The notes below the pieces were generated by a model. It saw only the letters and a program-made list of their open reading frames with translations. It was not told the DNA's origin and ran no database searches. A program made the translations under genes and the position numbers. DNA of 64,000 nucleotides from Arthrobacter sp. JZ12 (GTDB lineage: Bacteria; Actinomycetota; Actinomycetes; Actinomycetales; Micrococcaceae). Numbering within the stretch: position 1 is the first letter of the stretch; the number at the start of each line of letters is the position of its first letter. Location of the stretch: the NCBI RefSeq assembly GCF_035189165.1, contig NZ_CP045246.1, forward strand, positions 1,178,001 to 1,242,000, written 5' to 3'. Below are positions 8,691 through 17,103 of the stretch, piece after piece.

Positions 8691-9268
8691 ATGGATGGAG
8701 TACGCCACGGCAGTTCGCCGTTTGCCCGCGTGAGCCGGCGCGAATACGGCTACAACGCACGTCAGGTAGACAAGTTCCTGACCAGGGCGCGTACCTTCTA
8801 CAACTCCGACGGCAGCGACGGCGAGCCGGTAACCAGTTCGGATGTCCGCACCATGGCCTTTGACCCTGCACGCGGCGGATACGAACCGCGTGCAGTGGAC
8901 GCCGCCCTGGACCGTCTGGAGGACGTCTTCGCCCAGCGGGAGCGTGATGCACTGATCGCCTCGAAGGGGGAGCAGGCGTGGCTCATGCAGATCGGCCGAA
9001 TCTCCGCGGTCCTGCGCGGACGGCTGCACCGGCCGCCGGGTGAGCGTTTCCGGCGCCCGACCCGTAAGAACGCGACGAGCTACAGCGTTGAGGACGTCGA
9101 CGCACTGTGCAACGAACTGCTGGGCTACTTCGAGAATGACCGGCCGCTCAGTGTGGACGTGGTCCGTCGAGCCGTATTCCGCGAGGCCAGGGGCAGGACG
9201 GATACGAGGAAACCCAGGTGGACGCCTTCCTCGACCGGGTGGTCGAGCTGATGGCCGCCATCGACTGA
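8691..9268 (+). pseudogene. DivIVA-domain-like protein gene, frameshifted near 9190-9193
   Basis: From ATG 8691 the frame reads SPFARVSRREYGYNARQVDKFLTRARTFYN and later GGYEPRAVDAALDRLEDVFAQRE, then SYSVEDVDALCNELLGYFENDRPLS: three repeats of the F/Y-x-x-x-x-V-D-x-F/A-L pattern seen in DivIVA-type N-terminal modules. After REAR the frame goes into a basic unrelated tail ending at 9251. Adding one base in the G run at 9190-9193 instead gives GQDGYEETQVDAFLDRVVELM and a stop at 9266-9268, a fourth repeat. The intended product is therefore about 192 residues. DivIVA proteins bind curved membrane and direct polar growth or septation; this short form lacks a long coiled coil. Start could also be 8658. 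Confidence 0.75.
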
Positions 9269-9334
9269 CCTTCCCCTCGCGGACGCGTGCGTTCGGGAGC
9301 CAATCGGGAGCTAATCGGGAGCCAAAAGAGAGAC

Positions 9335-10810
9335 TCAGGCGGCTTCCGGAGTGTGCAGCCGGGCCAGCACCCGCGCGACGTTCTTGGGCAGGCGACGCGC
9401 CGTTGCCCGGGATACCGCTATGGTCACCGCGAACGCTGCCGGAACCGTCCAGAGCGCCGGCCACTGCAGCCACTGCGGCGCGCTCCCCGTGCCAAGTGCC
9501 GAGGCCAGAAGGATGGAACCACCGCAAAGGCAGGCCCCTGCGAGCATCCCGGCAATCGCCCCGGCGTCGGTGAGCCCGCGCCACCAGATCCCCAGAACCA
9601 GCAGCGGACAGATGGTGGAGGCCGTGAAGGCGAAAACCATGCTCACGCTGCCCGCCAGGGCAAGGGTATCGGTCAGGAGCGCGAACCCCAGGGGAATAAG
9701 GGCGGAGACGACGGCGGCCCAGCGGAAGCCCGGCACGCTGGCTCGGAAGAAGTCCTGGCTGACCACGCCGGCGAGTGAGACCACCAACCCGCTCGAGGTG
9801 GACAGGAACGCCGCGAACGCTCCGGCGGTGACGAAGGCCGAGAGGATATCCCCGGTAACGCCGTCGAAAATCCTGCTCGGCAGGAGCAGCACGGTGGCAT
9901 CCGCTGCGCCCTCTACCGCCAGTTCGGGCGTGTAGGTGCGTCCCAGGATCCCATACACGGTGGGGAAGAGGTAGAACACGGACAGCAGCCCCAGCACGAT
10001 CAGCGTGGTCCTGCGGGCGGAACTTCCGTCCGGGTTGGTGTAGAACCGCACGAGCACGTGCGGAAGGCCCAGGGTCCCGAACAGCAGAGCAATGACCAGG
10101 GAGATGCTCTGGTAGAGCGAGGCGCCGGCCGTCGCGTTGAGATCGGCACTGAAGACGGCACCGCCGTCGGTGGGCGACTCGCCGCTGCCGGCGAGCTTGA
10201 TCAGGACGAAGGCCACCGGAACCGCGAGCGCAGTGAGCTTCAGCCAGTACTGGAACGCCTGGACGAAGGTGATCGACCGCATCCCGCCCGTGATCACGCT
10301 CAGGCACACTACTACGACGACGGCGACCGAGCCCACCCACGACGGCAGCCCTGTGGTGATCCGCACGGTGAGGGCTGCCCCGTGCAGCTGGGGAACGATG
10401 TAGAGCCAACCCACCGCGATTACCAGCAGGCTGGTAACCCGCCGGACTGCCTGGGAGTCGAGGCGGGCCTCGGCGAAGTCGGGGATTGTGTAGGCACCCG
10501 ATCGGCGCAGGGGAGCGGCGACGAACAGGAGCAGCATCAGGTAGCCCGCCGTGTAGCCGATCGGAAACCATAACGCGTCCACGCCGGAGAGCAGGATCAG
10601 TCCGGCTACGCCGAGGAAGCTGGCGGCGGATAGGTATTCGCCCCCGATAGCCGAGGCGTTCCACCAGGGCCGGACGGTACGGCTGGCGACATAGAAATCT
10701 CCGGTGGTCCGGGAGATCCGCAGTCCGTAGATACCGATCAGGACGGTTGAGAGCGCAACGAGTACGAGGGACACATACCCGACCACCGGGCTCAGCTCGG
10801 GGAAATTCAC
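9335..10810 (-). CDS. Sodium:solute symporter (SSS family), paralogue 1
   Basis: 491 residues from GTG 10810, which overlaps the upstream DUF485 stop as GTGA. About 13 membrane helices. SSS signatures: ASRTVRPWWNASAIGGEYLSAASFLG, SVITGGMRSITFVQAFQYWLK, GTLGLPHVLVRFYTNPDGSSARR, and TAGAFAAFLSTSSGLVVSLAGVVSQD containing the sodium-site Ser/Thr segment of LeuT-fold carriers. It resembles ActP/MctC-type monocarboxylate (acetate, pyruvate, propionate) transporters. It is last in a minus-strand operon kinase-LytTR-DUF485-SSS, so it is probably induced by that two-component system. Sequence is clearly diverged from the second SSS gene at 13706. Confidence 0.88.
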   Translation of the reverse strand: MNFPELSPVVGYVSLVLVALSTVLIGIYGLRISRTTGDFYVASRTVRPWWNASAIGGEYLSAASFLGVAGLILLSGVDALWFPIGYTAGYLMLLLFVAAPLRRSGAYTIPDFAEARLDSQAVRRVTSLLVIAVGWLYIVPQLHGAALTVRITTGLPSWVGSVAVVVVVCLSVITGGMRSITFVQAFQYWLKLTALAVPVAFVLIKLAGSGESPTDGGAVFSADLNATAGASLYQSISLVIALLFGTLGLPHVLVRFYTNPDGSSARRTTLIVLGLLSVFYLFPTVYGILGRTYTPELAVEGAADATVLLLPSRIFDGVTGDILSAFVTAGAFAAFLSTSSGLVVSLAGVVSQDFFRASVPGFRWAAVVSALIPLGFALLTDTLALAGSVSMVFAFTASTICPLLVLGIWWRGLTDAGAIAGMLAGACLCGGSILLASALGTGSAPQWLQWPALWTVPAAFAVTIAVSRATARRLPKNVARVLARLHTPEAA

Positions 10811-11187
10811 TCCTCGTTCACCAGGTCCCGGAAACGCTGCTCGTTCCGGTTCGCGCTGCGGATGTACAGCACGCCGCAGGCGATTACCAGCGGATAGATT
10901 CCCAGTCCGAGCAGCAGCCACGGAACAGGGACAGTCCCGATCGTCCACGTGTTGATGATGGGGAACACCGCGAACAGCACGGGAATCCCCACGAGAATGA
11001 CCAGGAAGCCGGACGCCACCACGGCTGCAAGCCTGAACTGCGAACGGATGAGCGAGCGCAGGAACAGTTCGCCGACGTCGGAGTGCTCCGCCAGCTCACG
11101 GGTAACCGGATAGGAAGCGGCGGGGCGGGTGGATGACTGAGGTGCCGTTACCCGGACGCGGGCCGGTTTTTGGGCGGGCTCTGCCAT
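10807..11187 (-). CDS. DUF485-like small membrane protein, partner of SSS paralogue 1
   Basis: 126 residues with an N-terminal cytoplasmic part (residues 1-45, with SSTRPAASYPVTRELAEHSDVGELFLRSLIRSQFRLA), two membrane helices (about 50-72 and 86-108) and a charged tail (RSANRNEQRFRDLVNEE). Small two-helix DUF485-type proteins are regularly encoded directly before ActP/MctC symporters, as here, and are thought to associate with them. It overlaps the symporter by 4 bases and is 3 bases from the response regulator gene, so all are in one transcript. Confidence 0.75.
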   Translation of the reverse strand: MAEPAQKPARVRVTAPQSSTRPAASYPVTRELAEHSDVGELFLRSLIRSQFRLAAVVASGFLVILVGIPVLFAVFPIINTWTIGTVPVPWLLLGLGIYPLVIACGVLYIRSANRNEQRFRDLVNEE

Positions 11188-11190
11188 GCG

Positions 11191-11910
11191 CTACTGCCGT
11201 GGCCGGAGGCGGGTCGCCTCAAGCTTGCCGCGAATCTCGGACAGGTGGCGGCGACTGACGGGCAGTTCGGCGTCACCGACGAGGACGCTCGCGCGCCCGG
11301 CTCCCAGTTTGACCTGGGTGACCTGGTTCATCGCCACCAGGTAGGAGCGGTGCGTTCGCAGGAAGCCTGCTTCCGCCCACTGGCGCTCCAGGTCGTTCAG
11401 GGGAATCCGGATAAGGTAGCTTGCTTCTGCCGTGTGCAGGCGGGCGTAGTCACCCTGTGCCTGTACGTACCGGATTTCGTCCCGACGGATCATCCTGCTG
11501 ATGCCGCCCTGGTCCACGGTGATGACTTCAGGCGTTGCCGCGCCGTCCTCCATCAGTTCGCAGATGCGACGCACGGACTCCCGCAAGCGCTCCGCGCGCA
11601 CCGGCTTGAGCAGGTAATCAATGGCCCGGAGTTCGAATGCCTCGAGGGCGCGGTCCTCATCGGCGGTGACGAAGACGACGGCGGGAGGCCTGCTGAAGCG
11701 CGAGATGACCCGTGCGATCTCCAGCCCTGACACGGCGGGCATATGGATGTCGAGGAACAGGGCGTCTACGGGGTGGGACTGCAGGATCTTGAGCGCTTCC
11801 GCTCCGCTTGAGGCCCGGTGGATGGTGGAGACGCGGGAATCCCGGGAGAGCAGGAATTCCAGTTCGGCGAGCGCCGGAAGTTCATCGTCGACGATGACCA
11901 CGTTGACCAT
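11191..11910 (-). CDS. LytTR-family response regulator
   Basis: 239 residues. Receiver domain 1-120: acidic pair Asp8/Asp9, phospho-acceptor Asp54 in LFLDIHMPAVSG, Thr in FVTADED, Lys in DYLLKPV. Linker, then LytTR DNA-binding domain about 130-235: ISRMIRRDEIRYVQAQGDYARLHT, SYLIRIPLNDLERQWAEAGFLRTHRSYLVAMNQVTQVKL. LytTR domains bind two direct repeats about two helical turns apart. It pairs with the LytS-like kinase at 11950-13143 and lies in one operon with DUF485/SSS genes, as in acetate- or pyruvate-responsive LytTR systems of other bacteria, so regulation of carboxylate uptake is likely. Confidence 0.93.
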   Translation of the reverse strand: MVNVVIVDDELPALAELEFLLSRDSRVSTIHRASSGAEALKILQSHPVDALFLDIHMPAVSGLEIARVISRFSRPPAVVFVTADEDRALEAFELRAIDYLLKPVRAERLRESVRRICELMEDGAATPEVITVDQGGISRMIRRDEIRYVQAQGDYARLHTAEASYLIRIPLNDLERQWAEAGFLRTHRSYLVAMNQVTQVKLGAGRASVLVGDAELPVSRRHLSEIRGKLEATRLRPRQ

Positions 11911-11949
11911 GTTCCCAGCCTACGCCGTGGCCGCAGTCCTCTCGTTCGT

Positions 11950-13143
11950 TCAGGCCTGGTGATCGGGCTGGGATTTCGGTATGCGCAGCGTAATGAGGGT
12001 GCCGGCGCCGGGCGCGGTGTCGATGATGAGCCCGTGCTTGTCGCCGTACACCTGCCTGAGCCGGGAGTCCACATTGCGCAGGCCGACATGGACGCCGTCG
12101 ACGTGGCCGGCGAGAACTGCGCGGAGCCGCTCGGGGTCCATGCCCACGCCGTCGTCCTCCACCGTGACCTCGGCGTAGGCACCGGCGTCGTGCGCGGTGA
12201 TCGTGATGTTTCCCGTGCCCGTGCTGGAGTCCAGGCCGTGACGGACGGCATTCTCGACGAGCGGCTGCAGGCTCAGGAAGGGGATGACCGTGCTGAGTAC
12301 CTCAGGCCCGATCCGGAGGCTGACCTTCAAACGGTCGCCGAATCGGGCGCGCTCGAGCAGGAGGTACCGGTCTATTGCCTTCAGCTCTTCGGCGACGGTG
12401 GTGAAGTCTCCGTGGCGGCGGAACGAATAGCGGGTGAAGTCTGCGAATTCCACAACCAGCTCGCGGGCGCGCTCCGGGTCGGTGTTGATGAAGGAAGCGA
12501 TTGCATTCAGTGAGTTGTAGATGAAGTGCGGGCTGATTTGTGCACGCAGGGCGCGTACTTCGGCTTCCATGAGCTGGGTGCGTGAGGAGTCCAGTTCGGC
12601 CAGCTCCACCTGTGTGGCTATCCATCCGCCGACCTCATTGGTGGCCCGGACCAGCCCCGCGCTGACTGAGGAGGCGAACGCGCCCACGGTTCCCACTACC
12701 CGCCCGTTGACGGTGATGGGAGCAATGACCGCTTCCGCCATGCGGTCGTCTTCAAGGCCGATCGCGGCGAGCCGGGGCCGCCGGAAGATTTGCGTGCGTC
12801 CGCTAGCCAGCACCTCCTGGGCAAGCTGCAGGATATTGGCGGGAGGTCCTTGCGTCCCGTCCCAGGCGAGGATGCCGCTCGCGTCCGTGATGAGCAGGGC
12901 CTGGCAACGCAGCAGCCCACGCAGGTGGCGGCTTGCGCGCGAGGCTCCCGCCGGCGTCAGGCCGCTTCTGAGATGTTCCGATGCGAGGGCTACGGTGTGG
13001 AGCGTGGCGTAGGTGGCCCGGTCGGCGTCGGACCCAAGGTCACGGTGCGAGCGCGACATCCTGAACCCCAGTACCGCCACCACCGCGAGAGTGATGACGA
13101 CGACGGCGCCGATAAGGGCGACGTCGACGGCGGGGCTGAGCAT
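11950..13143 (-). CDS. LytS-like sensor histidine kinase
   Basis: 397 residues. One N-terminal membrane helix (about 7-29), a GAF-like sensory region (about 45-175, with LLRCQALLITDASGILAWDG and VIAPITVNGRVVGTVGAFASSV), then the His_kinase domain typical of LytS/YpdA with QISPHFIYNSLNAI (His206) and HATPase motifs LQPLVENAVRHGL and VEDDGVGM. The many-helix 5TM-LYT sensor is absent, so the signal is probably sensed inside the cell or at the membrane face. It phosphorylates the LytTR regulator encoded 39 bases downstream. First gene of the minus-strand operon. Confidence 0.92.
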   Translation of the reverse strand: MLSPAVDVALIGAVVVITLAVVAVLGFRMSRSHRDLGSDADRATYATLHTVALASEHLRSGLTPAGASRASRHLRGLLRCQALLITDASGILAWDGTQGPPANILQLAQEVLASGRTQIFRRPRLAAIGLEDDRMAEAVIAPITVNGRVVGTVGAFASSVSAGLVRATNEVGGWIATQVELAELDSSRTQLMEAEVRALRAQISPHFIYNSLNAIASFINTDPERARELVVEFADFTRYSFRRHGDFTTVAEELKAIDRYLLLERARFGDRLKVSLRIGPEVLSTVIPFLSLQPLVENAVRHGLDSSTGTGNITITAHDAGAYAEVTVEDDGVGMDPERLRAVLAGHVDGVHVGLRNVDSRLRQVYGDKHGLIIDTAPGAGTLITLRIPKSQPDHQA

Positions 13144-13221
13144 GGGTTCAAGGGTAGCCGTTCACCGCATTCCGGCGTCCGTTGGGCGACAGGTGCCTTG
13201 AAGTCCTTGGCCGCGGATACA

Positions 13222-13248
13222 GGAGTCACGGAGAGTGATGGGAGTCAC
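13222..13248. promoter_or_regulatory. Direct-repeat operator candidate for the LytTR regulator
   Basis: GGAGTCAC occurs at 13222-13229 and again at 13241-13248 (19-base period, 11-base spacer) in the 170-base divergent region between the kinase operon and the second DUF485/SSS pair. LytTR proteins bind two direct repeats about two helical turns apart, so this fits. Binding is inferred. Confidence 0.45.
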
Positions 13249-13313
13249 ACTCCCGCCTGCTGCCGCTGGACGCGGCCGAAACCGGCGCGGAGGTCCCTAA
13301 CGAGGAGGTTTCA

Positions 13314-13706
13314 ATGGGTTCCGACCCGTCCGCAAGCGGCGCCCCGCCCGCGGTCCCGGTGGACTTCACCGAAGTCCAGGAAAGGCCGCAGTTCCAAGAG
13401 TTGAGGAAGCGCCACCGCAGCTTCGTCTTTCCGATGGCAGCAGCCTTCCTGCTCTGGTACTTCCTGTACGTCCTGCTGGCCGACTATGCCCACGAGTTCA
13501 TGAGCACACCGGTGTTCGGAAACATCAACATCGGCCTGATCCTGGGACTGCTGCAGTTCGTCAGCACCTTCGGAATCACCATGTGGTACGTCAGCTACGC
13601 CAACAAGCGGCTGGATCCCCTCGCTGAGGACCTGCGCAATGACCTTGAGGAACAGAATCCGGAGGTCTTCCACTCCGAAGCCCACGATGAGAAGGGCACC
13701 AAATAA
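13314..13706 (+). CDS. DUF485 membrane protein, partner of SSS paralogue 2
   Basis: 130 residues, ATG with ACGAGGAGG upstream. Cytoplasmic start ending in FTEVQERPQFQELRKRHRSFVFPM, then two helices (about 42-62 and 75-97) with WYFLYVLLADYAHEFMSTPVFGNINIGLILGLLQFVSTFGITMWYVSYANKRLDP, the classical DUF485 (YjcH-like) sequence. The charged tail is cytoplasmic. DUF485 genes accompany cation/acetate symporters. Its TAA overlaps the ATG of the symporter (TAATG), so the two are cotranslated. Confidence 0.92.
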   Translation: MGSDPSASGAPPAVPVDFTEVQERPQFQELRKRHRSFVFPMAAAFLLWYFLYVLLADYAHEFMSTPVFGNINIGLILGLLQFVSTFGITMWYVSYANKRLDPLAEDLRNDLEEQNPEVFHSEAHDEKGTK

Positions 13707-15322
13707 TGCAGCACCTGCCCATGCAGACCGTCGAAACGACGACGGTCGGCGAGCCCTGGCTGAACATGACCATTTTCGGGCTTTTCGTCGCGATCACCCT
13801 GGTGATCGTCCTTCGGGCCAGCCGGAACAACAAGACCGCGGCCGACTACTACGCAGCAGGCCGCTCGTTCACCGGCCCGCAGAACGGCACCGCAATCGCC
13901 GGTGACTACCTGTCGGCCGCTTCCTTCCTCGGCATCGTCGGCGCAATCGCTATCAATGGCTACGACGGCTTCCTGTACTCGATCGGGTTCCTTGTCGCCT
14001 GGCTCGTGGCACTGCTCCTCGTCGCCGAACTGTTACGGAACACAGGCAAGTTCACCATGGCCGACGTGCTGTCCTTCCGTCTTCAGCAGCGGCCGGTCCG
14101 CATCGCTGCAGCCATCACCACCCTCGCGGTGTGCTTCTTCTACCTGCTTGCGCAGATGGCAGGCGCGGGCGGCCTGGTCTCACTGCTCCTCGGCATCGAT
14201 GACCGCCTCGGACAGTCGCTGGTGATCTCGGTGGTGGGTGCGCTGATGATCCTCTACGTGCTGGTGGGCGGAATGAAGGGCACCACCTGGGTACAGATCA
14301 TCAAGGCGTTCCTCCTGATCGTGGGCGCCTTCATCATGACTGTCTGGGTACTGGCTATCCACGGCTTCAACCTCTCCACGCTGCTGGGAGCAGCGGTGGA
14401 AACCGCCGGCAACCCTGCAATCACCGGACCGGGCCTGCAGTACGGAGCCACCGGCACCACCCGACTGGACTTCGTATCGCTTGCGCTCGCACTGGTGCTC
14501 GGAACCGCCGCGCTTCCGCACGTCCTGATGCGCTTCTACACCGTTCCCACCGCCAAAGAAGCACGCCGCTCGGTGGTGTGGGCCATCTGGCTCATCGGTG
14601 CGTTCTATCTGTTCACGCTTGTCCTCGGCTACGGTGCCGGGGCGCTCATCGGCGCCGACCGCATCAACAGTGCGCCGGGTGGGGTGAACTCCGCAGCGCC
14701 GCTTCTGGCCTTCGAACTGGGCGGTCCGCTGCTGCTGGGCATCATCTCGGCGGTCGCTTTCGCCACGATCCTCGCCGTGGTCGCGGGCCTGACCATCACC
14801 GCTGCCGCGTCCTTCGCCCACGACATCTACGCCAACGTTGTCCGTCGGGGCAAGGTGGACCCGGATGGCGAGGTGAAGGTGGCCCGGCGCACCGTCGTCG
14901 TAATCGGCGTGCTGTCCATCATCGGCGGCATCGGTGCCCAGGGACAGAACGTTGCGTTCCTGGTTGCACTGGCTTTCGCGGTGGCCGCGAGCGCCAACCT
15001 TCCCACCATCATCTACTCGCTGTTCTGGAAGCGCTTCAACACCCAGGGCGCCCTGTGGAGCATGTATGGCGGACTGGCGGCGGCGATCGTGCTGATCACG
15101 TTCTCGCCCGTTGTCTCCGGCGGGGAGAAGTCCATGATCCAGACGGCGGACTTCGCCTGGTTCCCGCTGAGCAACCCGGGAATCGTCTCCATCCCGCTGG
15201 CCTTCTTCCTCGGCTGGCTGGGCACGGTCCTGGCCAAGCGCACCGAGGACGCGCAGAAGCAGGCCGAAATGGAGGTCCGCTCCCTCACCGGCGTCGGCGC
15301 GGAAAAGGCAGTGAACCACTAG
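13706..15322 (+). CDS. Cation/monocarboxylate symporter, ActP/MctC type (SSS paralogue 2)
   Basis: 538 residues, about 13 membrane helices. SSS motifs: AADYYAAGRSFTGPQNGTAIAGDYLSAASFLGIVG, FLLAQ-like FYLLAQMAGAGGLVSLLLGI, VLVGGMKGTTWVQIIKAFLLIVG, GTAALPHVLMRFYTVPTAKEARRS, ILAVVAGLTITAAASFAHDIYANVV. This matches acetate/pyruvate/propionate permeases of Actinobacteria (MctC) and E. coli ActP. Paired with DUF485 and divergent from the LytS/LytTR operon, so it is the probable main target of that system. A 16-bp hairpin follows. Confidence 0.93.
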   Translation: MQHLPMQTVETTTVGEPWLNMTIFGLFVAITLVIVLRASRNNKTAADYYAAGRSFTGPQNGTAIAGDYLSAASFLGIVGAIAINGYDGFLYSIGFLVAWLVALLLVAELLRNTGKFTMADVLSFRLQQRPVRIAAAITTLAVCFFYLLAQMAGAGGLVSLLLGIDDRLGQSLVISVVGALMILYVLVGGMKGTTWVQIIKAFLLIVGAFIMTVWVLAIHGFNLSTLLGAAVETAGNPAITGPGLQYGATGTTRLDFVSLALALVLGTAALPHVLMRFYTVPTAKEARRSVVWAIWLIGAFYLFTLVLGYGAGALIGADRINSAPGGVNSAAPLLAFELGGPLLLGIISAVAFATILAVVAGLTITAAASFAHDIYANVVRRGKVDPDGEVKVARRTVVVIGVLSIIGGIGAQGQNVAFLVALAFAVAASANLPTIIYSLFWKRFNTQGALWSMYGGLAAAIVLITFSPVVSGGEKSMIQTADFAWFPLSNPGIVSIPLAFFLGWLGTVLAKRTEDAQKQAEMEVRSLTGVGAEKAVNH

Positions 15323-15362
15323 GCTGCCTGCCTGCAGTCCCGTAAGGGAACACCGCAGCGAA

Positions 15363-15399
15363 GAAAGGGACCGGAATCATCACGATTCCGGTCCCTTTC
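15363..15399. terminator. Bidirectional hairpin terminator
   Basis: Perfect 16-bp stem GAAAGGGACCGGAATC (15363-15378) with its complement (15384-15399), 5-base loop. It lies between the convergent symporter gene and the membrane-protein gene at 15438-16004 and can stop transcription from both sides. Confidence 0.85.
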
Positions 15400-15437
15400 A
15401 CGTGCCTTATGCCTCAGGGAGCTGCCGGCACAACGGT

Positions 15438-16004
15438 TTAGTGGCCGTGCTTCGAGGGGACCGGAAGCAGCGTGTGCTCGCCGTGCGGCACCGCACTGTC
15501 ACCCGCTGTGGAGGCGGCCAGCCCCGGCGTCGTCACCCCCGCAACCAGCAAAGCCGACAGGAAGAGGCCGGCCAGCAGTCTGCCCGGAGGGGGCGCGGGC
15601 TGCACAGGCCTGCGGCGAAGCGCACCCTGGCAGCCCAGCTGCAGCAGGAGGAGCACAAGTGCGGACACCAGCGTTAGATCCACACGGCGGGTGTCTGCGG
15701 GTGCCAGTAATGCAGTCCACACCACTGCCCCAAGAACGACGGCGGCGACCACCGGCAGCGCGCGCGACACCAGCCGCACGAATCGGCTCTCCACCCGTCC
15801 CGGCCGGGCGCGGCCCCTCAGTACCAGCAGACCCCAGAGGGTGTGGGCCGCCGCCCAGGTCGACGCCGCAATGCCGACGGGCAGCAGGAGGGCGTAGCCC
15901 GCCAGCAGGGCGTTGGCTGAGAGCGCGAAGAACGTCAGCCCGGCACCGAGTGCTGTGAAGGCAGCGAACAGCCTCAGCGTTCCCGCCTCCTGCCCGTTCA
16001 GCAC
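15438..16004 (-). CDS. Hypothetical membrane protein
   Basis: 188 residues from GTG 16004, which begins one base after the stop of the DUF4383 gene; a start at 16070 would overlap that gene by 65 bases. Hydrophobic segments at about 8-30, 35-60, 75-97, 105-122 and 140-165 suggest four to five helices, with Arg-rich loops (RGRARPGRVESRFVR, LRRRPVQPAPPPGR) and a His-rich end (HGEH...SKHGH). I do not recognise a family. Tight spacing suggests cotranscription and possible joint function with the DUF4383 protein. Confidence 0.6.
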   Translation of the reverse strand: MLNGQEAGTLRLFAAFTALGAGLTFFALSANALLAGYALLLPVGIAASTWAAAHTLWGLLVLRGRARPGRVESRFVRLVSRALPVVAAVVLGAVVWTALLAPADTRRVDLTLVSALVLLLLQLGCQGALRRRPVQPAPPPGRLLAGLFLSALLVAGVTTPGLAASTAGDSAVPHGEHTLLPVPSKHGH

Positions 16005-16005
16005 C

Positions 16006-16428
16006 TTAGGCGGTGTAGGTGCGGGCGGCGCCGGAGGTGGAGACGGCCTTGTCCTGAGACAGGCCGACACCGAGCAGGAGGACTGCGCTGGCGAGGTGCA
16101 GTACGTTATCGGCGCCGTTGAGGGCGATGATATTCAGCGACGTTCCCACCAGGAACAGCCCGAGCACACCCACCAGCAGGTAGACGGCGCCCACGGTGAT
16201 GTTGACGCCCTTGGCGGCGCTCACCGAGTTCAGGCCTGCCAGCAGCAGGGCGGCGCCGATGGCCAGGTGGATGATGTTGTGGAGCGGGTTGACCTCGAAA
16301 ATGATGAGCGTGCTGCCCTCGGTGTCGAAAAAGCCGACGCCGGAGGTAACGAAAAAGCCGAGGATACCGACCAGCAGGTAGACGGCGCCGAACACGGTTG
16401 CCAGCAGTCGGTTGGGAGAAGTGCGCAT
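16006..16428 (-). CDS. DUF4383 membrane protein
   Basis: 140 residues. Start at 16428 (MRTSPNRLLATVFGAVYLLVGILGFFVT) because GAAAGG lies 7 bases upstream. Four membrane helices; the motif NPLHNIIHLAIGAALLLAGL and its repeat NGADNVLHLASAVLLLGVGL (N-xx-H-x-x-x-G pattern) define DUF4383, a small membrane family common in Actinobacteria with unknown function. The two halves look like an internal duplication (GAVYLLVGILGFF and GAVYLLVGVLGLF). Followed directly by the membrane protein at 15438-16004. Confidence 0.88.
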   Translation of the reverse strand: MRTSPNRLLATVFGAVYLLVGILGFFVTSGVGFFDTEGSTLIIFEVNPLHNIIHLAIGAALLLAGLNSVSAAKGVNITVGAVYLLVGVLGLFLVGTSLNIIALNGADNVLHLASAVLLLGVGLSQDKAVSTSGAARTYTA

Positions 16429-16565
16429 GATGATGCCTTTCAATCGGGCCTTGTGTTGACCGGGCCTTGTCTGACTCCCGGCTGCAACGCGTCCGGGAGT
16501 GCTCCAACGTGGAGCCTTGCCCTCAATTCGGCGTTGCGCCGCTTCCGGATTGCCCGCAGCGCTGA

Positions 16566-17036
16566 TTACTCCTCGGATCCGCGTTCGAGTAGGGGCTCGA
16601 CCCGGTAGGGAATCAGCTCGTGCATCGCGAGGGAGGTGTCGCAGCGTTCCACTCCGTCGCACGCGAGGATCTTGCCGTTGATACGGAACAGATCCTCGGC
16701 GTCGACGGACACGACCCGGACCAGGATGTCCGCCTGACCGGTGAGACCATGCGCTTCGAGGACTTCCGGGATGTCGGCGAGCTTGCGGGTGATGGAAGCG
16801 AGCTTGCGCTGGTCCACATGGACGTGGATGAACGCAGTCAGGGGGTAGCCCAATGCCGTCGGACTGATGCGCCGCTCAAAGGAGAGGAAGACGGAGTTCT
16901 TTTCGAGCCGGGCCATGCGTGCCTGGACTGTATTGCGGGACAGCCCAAGCTTCTGGGCGAGGGCGACGACGGTGCGTCGGGAATCGCGGGCCAGCGCCAG
17001 CAGGAGCCGGGTATCGGTGGCATCGAGGGGCTGCAT
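16566..17036 (-). CDS. Lrp/AsnC-family transcriptional regulator (BkdR-like by context)
   Basis: 156 residues from ATG 17036 (MQPLDATDTRLLLALARDSRRTVVALAQKLGLSRNTVQARMARLEKN: AsnC-type helix-turn-helix, residues 1-50). The C-terminal RAM domain covers about 65-140 (HVHVDQRKLASITRKLADIPEVLEAHGLTGQADILVRVVSVDAEDLFRI), where small ligands such as amino acids bind. It is divergent from the branched-chain oxoacid dehydrogenase genes starting at 17235, as Lrp-type BkdR regulators are elsewhere, so it probably controls them in response to a branched-chain amino acid. Confidence 0.9.
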   Translation of the reverse strand: MQPLDATDTRLLLALARDSRRTVVALAQKLGLSRNTVQARMARLEKNSVFLSFERRISPTALGYPLTAFIHVHVDQRKLASITRKLADIPEVLEAHGLTGQADILVRVVSVDAEDLFRINGKILACDGVERCDTSLAMHELIPYRVEPLLERGSEE

Positions 17037-17103
17037 AATGCGCAACGTTAGCACGGTGCGGATCGCAGGAATGAAGCACTTTGCTCAGAAAATCGAAGCT
17101 CAG

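Noticed and set aside
8592-10664. 690-codon minus-strand frame opposite the DivIVA-like gene and over the SSS gene
   Set aside because: Overlaps the well-supported symporter in another frame on the same strand and has Arg/Pro/Gly-rich random composition.
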